From contig JAKSRC010000010.1 of NCBI GenBank assembly GCA_024403855.1, positions 1 to 64,000 of the forward strand: 64,000 nt of DNA, in the 5' to 3' direction. A program made the translations under genes and the position numbers. How positions within the stretch are numbered: position 1 is the first letter of the stretch; each line of letters opens with the position of its first letter. This DNA is from Saccharofermentans sp. Its GTDB lineage: Bacteria > Bacillota > Clostridia > Saccharofermentanales > Saccharofermentanaceae. This document shows, piece after piece, positions 17,285 to 26,498 of this stretch. The notes beneath the pieces were generated by a model that was not told where the DNA came from, ran no database searches, and worked only from the letters and a program-made list of their open reading frames with translations.

Positions 17285-17917
17285 TTACACTAAATCGGTC
17301 TGTTTTTCCAACGATACGGAATAAAAGCGCAGAATTACGCCAAATTGCTTAAGTTCACTGACGGACATTTTGCACTTCTCACCCCAGGAAGATACCTGGA
17401 GTGTGTCGCCATCGATCTCCGTAACAGTTACCCAGTGATAATCACACATCGACTTGTATCCATCGGGCATCTCGACAGTGATTTTGCGAAAAGGCGATAC
17501 GAAAAGCATTACTACGGGATCACCACCCTTAAGCAGTTCCGGAAGTTTGTTGTACCATTTGAAAAGGAACGGCTTCACCTTGATCTTCAAGCCTTCCTTA
17601 ATTCCAAGCTTCTTTACGCCTCTCCTGAATCGGCCCGCGCTGACACCAAAGCTTCCCAGGAATTCCCTTCCCAGAATCTGCCTTGATTCTCTGCTCTTAC
17701 CAACAGTGATTGGTCTTATGTAGTCCTTTGCATCGAAGAATCTCTCGAAATATTCATCCCTTGTCATCTTCTCTTCACCCTTGAGGCGCATTATCGCATC
17801 AAGGCCGGCGATAATTCCGCATCCGCTGTTAAGAAGCATTCTGTCCGGAAGCCACATCTGGCTTCCTCCGTAGGATTCCTTTCCAAAACTGTCAACTATC
17901 TTAGGTGGCAGACTCAT
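17285..17917 (-). CDS. Papain-like cysteine peptidase/acyltransferase-fold protein
   Basis: 210 aa without signal peptide. Seen: LNSGCGIIAGLDAI, with Cys about 33 at the start of a helix, and DYHWVTVTEIDGDTLQVSSWG, with His about 161 opening a strand pair that ends in SSWG. This is the Cys...His layout of papain/C39-like folds; the usual Asn/Asp after His is not clear. Its start overlaps the asparaginase-like stop by 4 bp (ATGA) and an ACP gene follows 41 bp later. Papain-fold enzymes are known to transfer acyl groups from ACPs (BtrH in butirosin synthesis), so an off-loading acyltransferase is a reasonable inference; a peptidase is the alternative. Confidence 0.6.
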   Translation of the reverse strand: MSLPPKIVDSFGKESYGGSQMWLPDRMLLNSGCGIIAGLDAIMRLKGEEKMTRDEYFERFFDAKDYIRPITVGKSRESRQILGREFLGSFGVSAGRFRRGVKKLGIKEGLKIKVKPFLFKWYNKLPELLKGGDPVVMLFVSPFRKITVEMPDGYKSMCDYHWVTVTEIDGDTLQVSSWGEKCKMSVSELKQFGVILRFYSVSLEKQTDLV

Positions 17918-18759
17918 CTTAATAACACCTCCGCCCAGGCGCCCTCAATGGGCATCCCGATAAGTTCAATTGCACCGGCATCTCTAAGGCCGGCTCTGCT
18001 TTCATATACTCCTGCAGAAGTCGGAATCGGTGCCATATAGCAACTGATTCCCTGTTCTGTCCAGATCCTGATTTTCGAAGCAAGATCAGACGATGCCGTA
18101 CCTGAATGATTGCAGCAGATAAGCACTCTGTCAAAACCGCGGTCAGGAATCAAAGCTCCCGGTACCGAAGGAATTACAAGTATTTCAGGAAGCTTTTGCG
18201 ATGAAAGAAAATCCGAAGCATCCCTTACTGCTGCAGGGCCGCTGCAGTCTTCGTATTCGCTGTAAAACCCATTAATATCAGGCGACATTATAAGATCCGC
18301 TCTGTAAAGCTGCTCTTTGCCTTCCCTGTTCCTGAATACTACACCTGACTTCCCGTTTTCGAGCGAATTCACGGCAAAAGCCAGATTGTCTGAAGCTTCC
18401 TTCGCATCAACATCCGGAGATAAGACTGAACCGGTTATAGCGAAAGGAATATTGAGGCAAGGCAGTATTCTTGCAGCAAGTTGCGCGAAATATGCACAGG
18501 TGTCCGTGCCGTGCGTAATGAGGATTCCGTCATAGGAAGAACTCTTTGCTTCTTCCATGATCTGCTTTATCGCATCGCGGTATGTATGGGGAGTGGCATC
18601 TTCGGATGAATATGTCTTAAATTCAGGAAAAATAAACTGATGCTCCGGATGGTTTCTGACAAGATATTCGCTGACAAAAGAAGTCTTGCCGAGTCTTACC
18701 TTATCCATCTCGCGATAAGACGAGATCGTGCCTCCCAAAAGCGCTGCGAATATCCGCAT
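17914..18759 (-). CDS. L-asparaginase-family amidohydrolase
   Basis: 281 aa. Both threonine motifs of bacterial asparaginases are present: LGGTISS (Thr about 11) and ITHGTDTCAY (Thr 85, Asp 86), followed by a Lys in DAKEASDN. A C-terminal half with NHSGTASSD also fits the family. It is cytoplasmic, with no signal peptide. It is somewhat shorter than typical 320-340 aa enzymes. It is the first gene of the ketosynthase-fusion operon and overlaps the papain-like gene by 4 bp, so it probably acts with it, perhaps deamidating or cleaving an amide in the product (inference) rather than in general asparagine catabolism. Confidence 0.8.
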   Translation of the reverse strand: MRIFAALLGGTISSYREMDKVRLGKTSFVSEYLVRNHPEHQFIFPEFKTYSSEDATPHTYRDAIKQIMEEAKSSSYDGILITHGTDTCAYFAQLAARILPCLNIPFAITGSVLSPDVDAKEASDNLAFAVNSLENGKSGVVFRNREGKEQLYRADLIMSPDINGFYSEYEDCSGPAAVRDASDFLSSQKLPEILVIPSVPGALIPDRGFDRVLICCNHSGTASSDLASKIRIWTEQGISCYMAPIPTSAGVYESRAGLRDAGAIELIGMPIEGAWAEVLLR

Positions 18760-18826
18760 ATTTCTATCCTTCCAAAGCCAGATTTTAGAGTAAAATTATC
18801 TATGATTATAGTTCACGAGGTAGTTT

Positions 18827-19588
18827 ATGAGAATAGCAAGCTGGAACGTAAACGGAATCAGAGCAGTCGCAACCAAGGGCTTTGCCGAAAGCCTCGAAAA
18901 GATTGGCGCAGACATCATAGGAATCCAGGAAATCAAAGCTCTAAAAGAGCAATTAGGTCCTGAGATCACAGATATTCCCGGCTACAAAAGCTGGTTCTAT
19001 TCTGCTGAACGCAAGGGTTATTCCGGCACAGCACTCTACTCGAAGATTGAGCCAAAGAGCGTCGAATTTGGTTTTGGCGTCGAGGAATTCGACCATGAAG
19101 GACGCGTTATTAAGGCTGACTTCGGTGACTTCGTGCTCTTCAATATCTACTTCCCTAACGGCGGAAGAGGCGATGAATTCGTCAAGTTCAAGCTCAGATT
19201 TTACGACTGTTTCCTCGATCAGGTAGATGCTCTGAAAGCACAGGGAAAAGAAGTCATCTGCTGCGGCGACGTTAATACTGCACATAAAGAGATCGACCTG
19301 GCCAATCCCAAAGCAAATTCCAAAATATCAGGTTTCCTGCCTGAAGAACGCGCATATATGGACAAGTTCATTGAAAGAGGCCTGACCGACACCTTCAGAA
19401 TGCTCCATCCGAACGATAAAGATTGCTACTCATGGTGGTCCTACAAGACATTCGCAAGAGAGCGTAATGTTGGCTGGAGAATTGACTATTTCTTCACAAC
19501 AGAAGGACTGAATTCACGTGTTAAAGAATCCAACATGATGACAGACATCATGGGTTCAGATCACTGCCCCATTTTCCTGGATATCTGA
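18827..19588 (+). CDS. xth: Exodeoxyribonuclease III / AP endonuclease
   Basis: Repairs abasic and oxidised 3' ends in DNA. Seen: MRIASWNVNGIRA (Asn 7), IIGIQEIKA (catalytic Glu about 35), GDVNTAHKEIDLANP, the SWWSYKT segment and the terminal GSDHCPI with catalytic His. At 253 aa it matches ExoA/Xth. It is divergent from the asparaginase operon and convergent with the next gene, with only 4 bp between the stops and no terminator visible. Confidence 0.95.
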   Translation: MRIASWNVNGIRAVATKGFAESLEKIGADIIGIQEIKALKEQLGPEITDIPGYKSWFYSAERKGYSGTALYSKIEPKSVEFGFGVEEFDHEGRVIKADFGDFVLFNIYFPNGGRGDEFVKFKLRFYDCFLDQVDALKAQGKEVICCGDVNTAHKEIDLANPKANSKISGFLPEERAYMDKFIERGLTDTFRMLHPNDKDCYSWWSYKTFARERNVGWRIDYFFTTEGLNSRVKESNMMTDIMGSDHCPIFLDI

Positions 19589-19592
19589 TTTC

Positions 19593-22500
19593 TCACTTTT
19601 TTTCTTTGCAGAAATCTTCGAAAGGCTTGCCGTTAATGGAAAGCTTTGTTTCTGAATTGGATACCTGGAAATCCATATCGCCGGCATGCTTCGGAATATC
19701 AAGGCTCGTCGATACTTCGCCTTCAACCTTGGAATTGGATACTCTGATCTTGACCTTGCTGTCCATACCACGATAGATTCCGGCACGTCCACCTTCCAAA
19801 TCAACCTTCATGGCAATGTGGTCCAGAACAATATTTGAAGCCTCTGCCGTTCCGGAACCCAAAACGGTAATATCCTGAGCTTTAGCTATAGCATTTATCG
19901 AACCGCTGTAGAAACACAACTGAAGTTTGTCGCTATGCTTCGATCCGATCATGACAACGTCATCGCCGTCAAAATTCATCATGCATGATGTATGCTCGAG
20001 CAAAATATCGGCTTTTCCTGCGATGGAACCAATTCCGACAACCGAATGAGCACGGCTCTTGATCTCGAGATAGCAATTACCGATTACCGGTTCCACTTCG
20101 CCTGTAAATGAGCCGACACCTACTGAGTTATCACCCGTGAGATTGAGCTCATAAATGCCTCGCCTAATTGTCACGTGACCGCCAAGACCGCTTCCGATAG
20201 CGACCGTCTTTGTTCCATTAACGCTGACTCTGATAAGGCCATCCTGATTGAAAACAATGTCTCCGTGATAAGAATCCAGATCATTACCGATACCATAAGT
20301 CTCATGACCTGTCGAAACGATTGAAAGGTTGCCAAGTCCCTCAAAAGTAAGAGTCGACTTGGGAGAAACTTTGATTCTTCCCTTGATCTGGTTATCGCCG
20401 GAAAGTGAGATGACTACGTCGCAGTCATCACCGATGCTGATTGCCGGCTCGTTGGATTTGCCAAGGAAAGAGCAGTTCTCAAGTGTAATCTTGCCCTTGT
20501 AACCATTCTCAATCTCAAGATTCATGACAGGATCATCACCGGGTACACCCAAGATGTGAAGGTCTCTGTATGTAACATGTCCGGATGTAACCTGGATCGT
20601 CTGATAGCCATCCTTAAGAAGAATAGGCAAGGAGATTCTTGCCTCTCTTCCTGCAATATAATCACGTCTCTTGCGGCCATTAGACTTGTTTGCGGAATAT
20701 CTGATGATTTCTTCCTTAATCTCAGGAGGAATCTCACAGATAATATTTCCGGAAGGGCGTGCAGTGTAATAACCCTGAATCAGGTCAGCACCAAGTTCTA
20801 TTACAGTCTTGAGTTCTTCAGATGTCTCGATACCCTCTGCAAGCGCAAGGATGTTGTAGTCGTGAGAGAACTCGATAATATCTTTTACGAAATGCTGCTT
20901 TTGCGGTGAATTCTGAATGCCTGTCAAAAGTGCTCTGTCGATCTTTACATAATTCGGCATATAGCGCAGGAGATTGTTTACATTTGAGTATCCCGTTCCA
21001 TAGTCATCAACAGCAGTCTCAAATCCGACCTGCTGGTATTCTCTCTTAATATCGTCGAGCTCAATATCGCCAATCTCTGACTGCTCAGTAAATTCAACAA
21101 CGACTCTTCCTGACAAAGTTTTAGCCTTCATTGAGACTTTTGCCATATCTTCATTTCTCAGGCACTGACCGAGCATTGAATTGACGAAAACCTTTGCTCC
21201 CGGCTTGAACTTGTCGTTGTTATTGTTTACATAATCGAGAACGTTATTGAAGGTTGCCTTCTCGATATCATAAAGTCTGTTGAAAATTCCTGCATACTTT
21301 AGAACCTGCAGGGGGTTCAGACCAAGTTCGGAGTCAACCCTCATCAATGCTTCGTAAGCGAACACTTCGCCGTTCTTAGCGTTGATAATAGGCTGGAAAT
21401 GATAATTAATCTTGTTCTTGTCGAGAATCTCATTGACTACTCTGGCCTCCTTGATCTGAGCCTCATCCAGACCATCGGCACTAAGCTTCTGAAGGCTTGC
21501 CTTCTGTCCGTTCTTTCTGGACAGGGCAACACCTACAAGATCTTCATAATCGCCCTGTGTCTTAGGAGTTCCGACTGTCAGACCATAGTAAAGTTCAAGT
21601 TTTCTCGCACCTTCTTCAAGCGAAGAATTGAATTCATCAATCTTCGCATTAAGTTCATTGATTTTCTGCTCAAGGACCTTATCGACGTCAGCATCGTCTT
21701 TTGCTCTTTCGATACCGACCATCTCTCCGTTGCCCATGCAGAAAACGTATCCTTCGTTGAATACTTCACATAACAGTTTGCCGGCATTGATTATCGCCTT
21801 ATCACCGGCTTTCCTTCCGGCATCAGAATTAATCTTCGAGAGGTTCTTAACATCGATAGCAAGGACACCGACATTTTCTGTCGTACCTGCCGGTCTGTTC
21901 GCAATAATCCTCTTAACTTTCCTAAGGAAACCGTTGTAGTTGAAGATACCCGTAAGCGGATCTCTGATAAGGTTTGCTTCGAGTTTTCTGTTGATCTCCA
22001 AAAGTTCGTCGTATCTTCTGAAATTCTCAAGACCTCTCATGGCGCTATGGAGCCACAGACGATAGGACTTGTTGTATGCTCTGGGTTCAGAATAAGAGAT
22101 AACCGCATATCCGAAAACTGTCTCTTCAAAGTGTAAAGATGTGAAGAAGAATGCTTCCGGTTTTTCTCTTTCGGCATCAAGTCTTGGAACAAGAACTTCT
22201 CTGTCGAAATAAACATTATCGCTTACCCTGTCACAATTCAGTTCTTCAGGGCGGCAAGAGATAACATGCATCATCTTCTTCGTGAAGAATTTATCCGTAT
22301 TGGAAATCTTCTCTGCAGTCAGTCTTGATTCGTCAATGACACCGGACAAAGACTTAGCCTTCTCCTGCCATTTGTCATTGAGACAGATGCTGAAGCTTTC
22401 AAAATCCCTTATCTGGAAAATATATGAGAAAGCCGTCTTTGCAAGATCGTCGAAGCTGTTCTGAATAACGAGATCCTCATCCAAATGGTTGAATGAAGAG

Positions 22501-23435
22501 AATACACTGTTGTGTGATGTGTCAGTATCCCACTGCTTGCGGAGCTTGGTCTCATACTGGACTTTGCTTTCGCAGCAACCGCAGGTTCTTCCATGGAAAA
22601 ACTCTCCGTTATCCTTGAAAGGTTCGCTCTCCTTGCCTTCCATCGAATCGAAAAGTCTGTCCACTACATAAGAACCCATGGATTTTGCAGGAATCTTAAT
22701 TGAAGTAATGGGCTTGGGTGAATATCTGCCCTCGTCTGTTGAATCGTAGCTTGCGATGGCAATATCTTCAGGAATACTGAGTCCGCCGGCCTCCAAAGAC
22801 TTTGCAAGACCGATTGCCATGCAGTCGTTAGCGCAGACAATCGCCTGAGGAAGTTTGTCGCCCTTCATAATGAGGCGTTCGCCAAGGCTCTCGCCGCTTG
22901 TATACCAGAAATCTCCGTAGAAAACTCTGTTCCTTCCAACAGAAAGACTGTTCTCGGACATTGCATCCATGAAAGCCTGAAGTCTCTGCTTAGAATAGTG
23001 GTGCCATGCCTTACCTGTAAGGAAAGCGATATCAGTATATTTGTGATCAACGATAAGGTGATTTACGAGCAACTTAACTGCGTCATAATGATTAGGGTAT
23101 ACTGACGGGAAATATTTGCTCTCTTTATCAATGAAAATAACAGGGCAATTGCAACGCTGGTGAAGGAGTTCTTCTACACTGTCAGCTAAACCGGATGACT
23201 GAAGTGTATCAGCCATAACTGCAACCGCATCAAATTGTTCATAAGGAATAAGCGAGAAAATTGATGTCTCACCAATCTCTCTGCCAAGATTATTCTGATA
23301 CTTGAGATAGCTTCCGAAAACCAGGACATCAGCATTGTGCTTGAAGGCATTGTCAACAAAGCCCTCAACAAACTGGGACTGATAATACTCATCAGCCTGA
23401 GCAACCAATAATGCTATCCTTTTGCGGTACGCCAT
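19593..23435 (-). CDS. LacI-type sensor / degenerate GGDEF / EAL phosphodiesterase with C-terminal predicted beta-helix
   Basis: 1280 aa, no signal peptide or membrane helix. Residues 1-290 resemble the sugar-binding part of LacI regulators (RIALLVAQADEYYQSQFVEG, AIVCANDCMAIGLAKSLE, AIASYDSTDEGRYSP) without a helix-turn-helix. A GAF-like linker follows. A GGDEF domain at about 490-640 has the site changed to GNGEM, so it is probably inactive. An EAL domain at about 680-915 keeps EALMR, DDYGTG, VKIDRALL and AEGIET, so it should hydrolyse cyclic di-GMP. Residues about 930-1280 are repeated short strands with recurrent GIGS/AIGSG turns, like a right-handed beta-helix. Such repeats usually bind glycans outside the cell, so their place on a cytosolic enzyme is odd. 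Confidence 0.8.
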   Translation of the reverse strand: MAYRKRIALLVAQADEYYQSQFVEGFVDNAFKHNADVLVFGSYLKYQNNLGREIGETSIFSLIPYEQFDAVAVMADTLQSSGLADSVEELLHQRCNCPVIFIDKESKYFPSVYPNHYDAVKLLVNHLIVDHKYTDIAFLTGKAWHHYSKQRLQAFMDAMSENSLSVGRNRVFYGDFWYTSGESLGERLIMKGDKLPQAIVCANDCMAIGLAKSLEAGGLSIPEDIAIASYDSTDEGRYSPKPITSIKIPAKSMGSYVVDRLFDSMEGKESEPFKDNGEFFHGRTCGCCESKVQYETKLRKQWDTDTSHNSVFSSFNHLDEDLVIQNSFDDLAKTAFSYIFQIRDFESFSICLNDKWQEKAKSLSGVIDESRLTAEKISNTDKFFTKKMMHVISCRPEELNCDRVSDNVYFDREVLVPRLDAEREKPEAFFFTSLHFEETVFGYAVISYSEPRAYNKSYRLWLHSAMRGLENFRRYDELLEINRKLEANLIRDPLTGIFNYNGFLRKVKRIIANRPAGTTENVGVLAIDVKNLSKINSDAGRKAGDKAIINAGKLLCEVFNEGYVFCMGNGEMVGIERAKDDADVDKVLEQKINELNAKIDEFNSSLEEGARKLELYYGLTVGTPKTQGDYEDLVGVALSRKNGQKASLQKLSADGLDEAQIKEARVVNEILDKNKINYHFQPIINAKNGEVFAYEALMRVDSELGLNPLQVLKYAGIFNRLYDIEKATFNNVLDYVNNNNDKFKPGAKVFVNSMLGQCLRNEDMAKVSMKAKTLSGRVVVEFTEQSEIGDIELDDIKREYQQVGFETAVDDYGTGYSNVNNLLRYMPNYVKIDRALLTGIQNSPQKQHFVKDIIEFSHDYNILALAEGIETSEELKTVIELGADLIQGYYTARPSGNIICEIPPEIKEEIIRYSANKSNGRKRRDYIAGREARISLPILLKDGYQTIQVTSGHVTYRDLHILGVPGDDPVMNLEIENGYKGKITLENCSFLGKSNEPAISIGDDCDVVISLSGDNQIKGRIKVSPKSTLTFEGLGNLSIVSTGHETYGIGNDLDSYHGDIVFNQDGLIRVSVNGTKTVAIGSGLGGHVTIRRGIYELNLTGDNSVGVGSFTGEVEPVIGNCYLEIKSRAHSVVGIGSIAGKADILLEHTSCMMNFDGDDVVMIGSKHSDKLQLCFYSGSINAIAKAQDITVLGSGTAEASNIVLDHIAMKVDLEGGRAGIYRGMDSKVKIRVSNSKVEGEVSTSLDIPKHAGDMDFQVSNSETKLSINGKPFEDFCKEKK

Positions 23436-23588
23436 ATAGACCCCTCACAACGACCATAAAATTGATTGATTGGAACTACCAAAATCAGTCTATATGCGAA
23501 AAGTCATAAAAGCAATATAAGATTGCTTTAATTTCACGATTTCTGACGAAAATTTACATTCTGTAAATATGTAAAATTCTATTGACCG

Positions 23589-24617
23589 TTATGCAAGAAT
23601 TCTGTCTACAGGAGCATATCCGGAAGTCTTCTTGAACTTTACATTGCTCTCAAAACTTTCGAGACAATCAGAAGGATCAATACGCTCAAAATTTAAAGTA
23701 GCGAGCGCGTCTCTCTTAAGTCTTACAGAAGCAATAGTAACTTCCTCGTCATTTCCTGTAGCCGGATTAAGGATCTTATCTTCAGCGTGGATAATTACCT
23801 GCTTAACAGGAAGAAGTGCAAATGTATCTCTTGCTACTCTGAGCATTGTGCTTGATACATAGTCCTGAACGAGTTCATAGTAAGCGGACTTTGTGAAATC
23901 CTTCATGACGATCTCACCTGAAGCCTTCATATCAGGATACTGCTTAGGGATGATGTCATCAGACTTAACCTGGAATTCGATCTGCATAATTGTAGGATCG
24001 TCAGTACCAACTTCAAATCCACTGCCATACTCAAGAAGATCATCAAAAGGTCCAACCTGCTCGATAACCTGGAAATATGCATCGATATCACCATTAAGAA
24101 CGCTCTGTGCGAAAGGCTGAAGTTCCTTCATCTGGCCTGAAACAGCACCATTTGCGATTGCTTCCCAATCGATATATCCGTCAGACTGCTTGTGAACAGA
24201 CTTGAGTGCCTCAATGCCTGCTGCGAATTCTTCAAGCTGTGCCTTGGACTGAGCGATGAGTTCTTCATTTACAGACTGCTTTGCAGCAGGTGCCTTCTCT
24301 GCAGCAACTGCCTTGGTTGTCTTGGCAGCCTTTGTGCTCTTTGTATCTTTTGCAGCCTTGTCGGAAGCTTTCTTTTCAGCTGCAGCCTTCTTCTCAGCTG
24401 CCTTGCCTGTAAGTCCGCTTACAACATTCTTAACGTTTGTGGTCTTCGTATAATAAACGCCTGTTCCCGGAATACCGACTGTGGTTCTTGCCTGTCCCTT
24501 AAGATTGACAGACTGTCTGAAACCGCTCTTACCAAATGAGACGCTAGGTCCTGACTTGCTCAGGTTAAGCTTCAAGCCCTTGCCCAAAGAGATAGATTTG
24601 CGGAAATTAAGTCCCAT
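23589..24617 (-). CDS. DUF4236 domain protein
   Basis: 342 aa. The first 65 residues match the DUF4236 pattern: MGLNFRKSISLGKGLKLNLS, then KSGPSVSFG and TTVGIPGTGVYYT. An Ala/Lys-rich segment (about 75-115) that looks flexible or coiled-coil follows, then an alpha/beta region with no family I recognise. No signal peptide. DUF4236 has no known biochemical function as far as I know. It lies between the EAL protein and SmsB in the same direction and has its own GGAGG ribosome site. Confidence 0.75.
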   Translation of the reverse strand: MGLNFRKSISLGKGLKLNLSKSGPSVSFGKSGFRQSVNLKGQARTTVGIPGTGVYYTKTTNVKNVVSGLTGKAAEKKAAAEKKASDKAAKDTKSTKAAKTTKAVAAEKAPAAKQSVNEELIAQSKAQLEEFAAGIEALKSVHKQSDGYIDWEAIANGAVSGQMKELQPFAQSVLNGDIDAYFQVIEQVGPFDDLLEYGSGFEVGTDDPTIMQIEFQVKSDDIIPKQYPDMKASGEIVMKDFTKSAYYELVQDYVSSTMLRVARDTFALLPVKQVIIHAEDKILNPATGNDEEVTIASVRLKRDALATLNFERIDPSDCLESFESNVKFKKTSGYAPVDRILA

Positions 24618-24679
24618 ATTGCGTTCCTCCGGAAAATGTAATTTCTACGGTAATTCTACCATAGAAAATGTTTATTTCA

Positions 24680-25597
24680 TTATCTCAGGAATCCTTCGAT
24701 AATTTTCTGTTCTGCTTCCTGTTCTGTAAGGCCCAAAGTCATGAGCTTAATGAGCTGCTCACCTGCGATCTTACCGATTGCCGCTTCGTGAATAAGGGAT
24801 GCATCGACACATGTTGCCTTAAGCTTAGGTGTAGCTACGATAACGCCCTTGTCCATGATGATGGAATCACATTCAGCGTGACCTTTGCACTTGTTGTTAC
24901 CTGCGATATCGATGATTACTTCCTGTACGGACTCACCCTTTGCAACACCTCTGCTGATGATATTGCAGGAAGAATCTTCGCCATTAAGTTCAACAGTTAT
25001 CTCTGCCTTGGCTACCTGATCAAAATTCGTAAGGATCTTGTCGTGCATAATGAGTGAAGCGCGAGGTCCGAGAACAGCCTTCGTAATTCTCAGGGTATCG
25101 TTGATTCCTGCGATTTGAGAAGTGTCCATTTCCATCGTTGCACCTTCATCAAGGTTTACGACAGTTGTAGGATTCATAAATCTCTTGCCGGTTCCTGTTC
25201 CTTCACCGTAGTGCTTTTCGACATACTTGATCTTTGAATTCTTTCCGACATGGAAAGTATGGATACCATCGTGCTGGCTGTCGTGTCCACCGCAGTTGCT
25301 GATACCGCAACCTGCAACGATCGTAACGTCGCAATCCTCACCGATAAAGAAGTCGTTATAAACGCATTCCTTGTGACCGGACTTTGAGATAATTACCGGG
25401 ATATGGCAGGATTCATTCTTCGTTCCGTCCTTGAAGTAGACGTTGATTCCGTCACCTGATTCTCTGGATTCGATCTGAATATTGGCAGTCGAATTTCTAC
25501 CCGCACTCTGTCCGTTACTTCTGATGTTGAAAGCTCCGACGGGAAGACTGTCTAATTCAGCTACCTCTTGAAGCATTCTCTTTTCGAGTTCATCCAT
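24680..25597 (-). CDS. SufB/SufD-family scaffold (SmsB-like)
   Basis: Iron-sulfur cluster assembly protein of the SufBD beta-helix family. Seen: HIPVIISKSGHKECVYNDFF, GISNCGGHDSQHDGIHTFHV, the C-terminal LIHEAAIGKIAGEQLIKLMT (equivalent to the SHEAxxGxxxxEQLxYLM signature) and a preceding Cys. I start it at 25597, after GGAGG with 8-nt spacing, giving 305 aa; an ATG 12 codons upstream is less likely. It overlaps the ATPase gene by 8 bp. With only one B-type and one C-type gene it fits the minimal SmsCB system rather than SufBCDSU. Confidence 0.88.
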   Translation of the reverse strand: MDELEKRMLQEVAELDSLPVGAFNIRSNGQSAGRNSTANIQIESRESGDGINVYFKDGTKNESCHIPVIISKSGHKECVYNDFFIGEDCDVTIVAGCGISNCGGHDSQHDGIHTFHVGKNSKIKYVEKHYGEGTGTGKRFMNPTTVVNLDEGATMEMDTSQIAGINDTLRITKAVLGPRASLIMHDKILTNFDQVAKAEITVELNGEDSSCNIISRGVAKGESVQEVIIDIAGNNKCKGHAECDSIIMDKGVIVATPKLKATCVDASLIHEAAIGKIAGEQLIKLMTLGLTEQEAEQKIIEGFLR

Positions 25598-26321
25598 TGC
25601 AAGCTCCTCCCTTCTTAACGTAAGTGCAGCCACAACCGCTCCTGCGTCTCATCTGGAGTTCATCCATAATCTTGGATGATTCGTCGAACTTATCGACACG
25701 GCCATCTTTCAAATAAATGATCTTATCAGCAATCTCAAGGATTCTCTCCTGATGGCTGATAATTAAGATGTTTCCGTTTGTTACATTTCTCAAATTCTCG
25801 AAAACTTCGATAAGGCTCTGGAAGCTCCAAAGGTCGATACCGGCTTCAGGCTCATCGAAAAGACTGAGCCTACCGCCTCTTGCAGCAGCCATCGCAATCT
25901 CGATTCTCTTCATCTCACCACCGGACAATGTATCGTTGATCTCTCTGTTGAGATAATCCTTAGCGCAAAGTCCGACTGCTGCCAGATATGAGCAGTCCTT
26001 TGTGAGGTCGATTCCATCGCCTCCGGCAATGCTAAGAAGGTCTCTGACCTTTAATCCCTTGAATCTTACAGGCTGCTGAAAAGCAAAGCTGATTCCAAGA
26101 TTAGCGCGCTCGTTGACCGCAAGGTCAGTTATGTCCTGTCCATCGAAAATAACCTTGCCTGATGTAGGCTTGATGATTCCCATTATTATCTTCAAAAGCG
26201 TTGATTTACCGCTTCCGTTTGGTCCTGTAATAGCGACGAACTTGTCGTCAATCTTAAGGCTGATATCTTTAAGGATGTCCTTACCATCTGCAGTAAAACA
26301 GATATTCTGTAGTTCCAGCAT
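25590..26321 (-). CDS. sufC: SufC-like ABC ATPase (SmsC)
   Basis: Cytosolic ATPase that powers iron-sulfur cluster assembly. Seen: Walker A GPNGSGKST, the Q-loop FAFQQPVRFKG, signature LSGGEMKRIEIAMAA, Walker B LSLFDEPEAGIDLW and H-loop ISHQE. The start at 26321 (MLELQN) is chosen because of the GGGAGGAG ribosome site; the longer frame upstream is in promoter DNA. The C-terminus ends RRRSGCGCTYVKKGGACNG, with three Cys that could bind metal or a cluster (inference). It overlaps smsB by 8 bp. It is divergent from glmS. Confidence 0.88.
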   Translation of the reverse strand: MLELQNICFTADGKDILKDISLKIDDKFVAITGPNGSGKSTLLKIIMGIIKPTSGKVIFDGQDITDLAVNERANLGISFAFQQPVRFKGLKVRDLLSIAGGDGIDLTKDCSYLAAVGLCAKDYLNREINDTLSGGEMKRIEIAMAAARGGRLSLFDEPEAGIDLWSFQSLIEVFENLRNVTNGNILIISHQERILEIADKIIYLKDGRVDKFDESSKIMDELQMRRRSGCGCTYVKKGGACNG

Positions 26322-26498
26322 ATGAACTCCTCCCTTCTTAAACCCATTCACTCTATATGCTTTTGGAGTAATTATCAATAGATTTTTTCGACATATGGCG
26401 AAAACTTTTTCGACATAAGGCAATTGTGGGGTATTTTCGCTCAAATAAAAGCTCTTGTGTTAAAATACTCCATTATAAGTTTCGTGTGAGGACTTTAT

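Noticed and set aside
26322..26498. Possible glmS ribozyme upstream of glmS
   Set aside because: The space is only about 170 bp, shared with the smsC promoter, and shows none of the conserved ribozyme core blocks.
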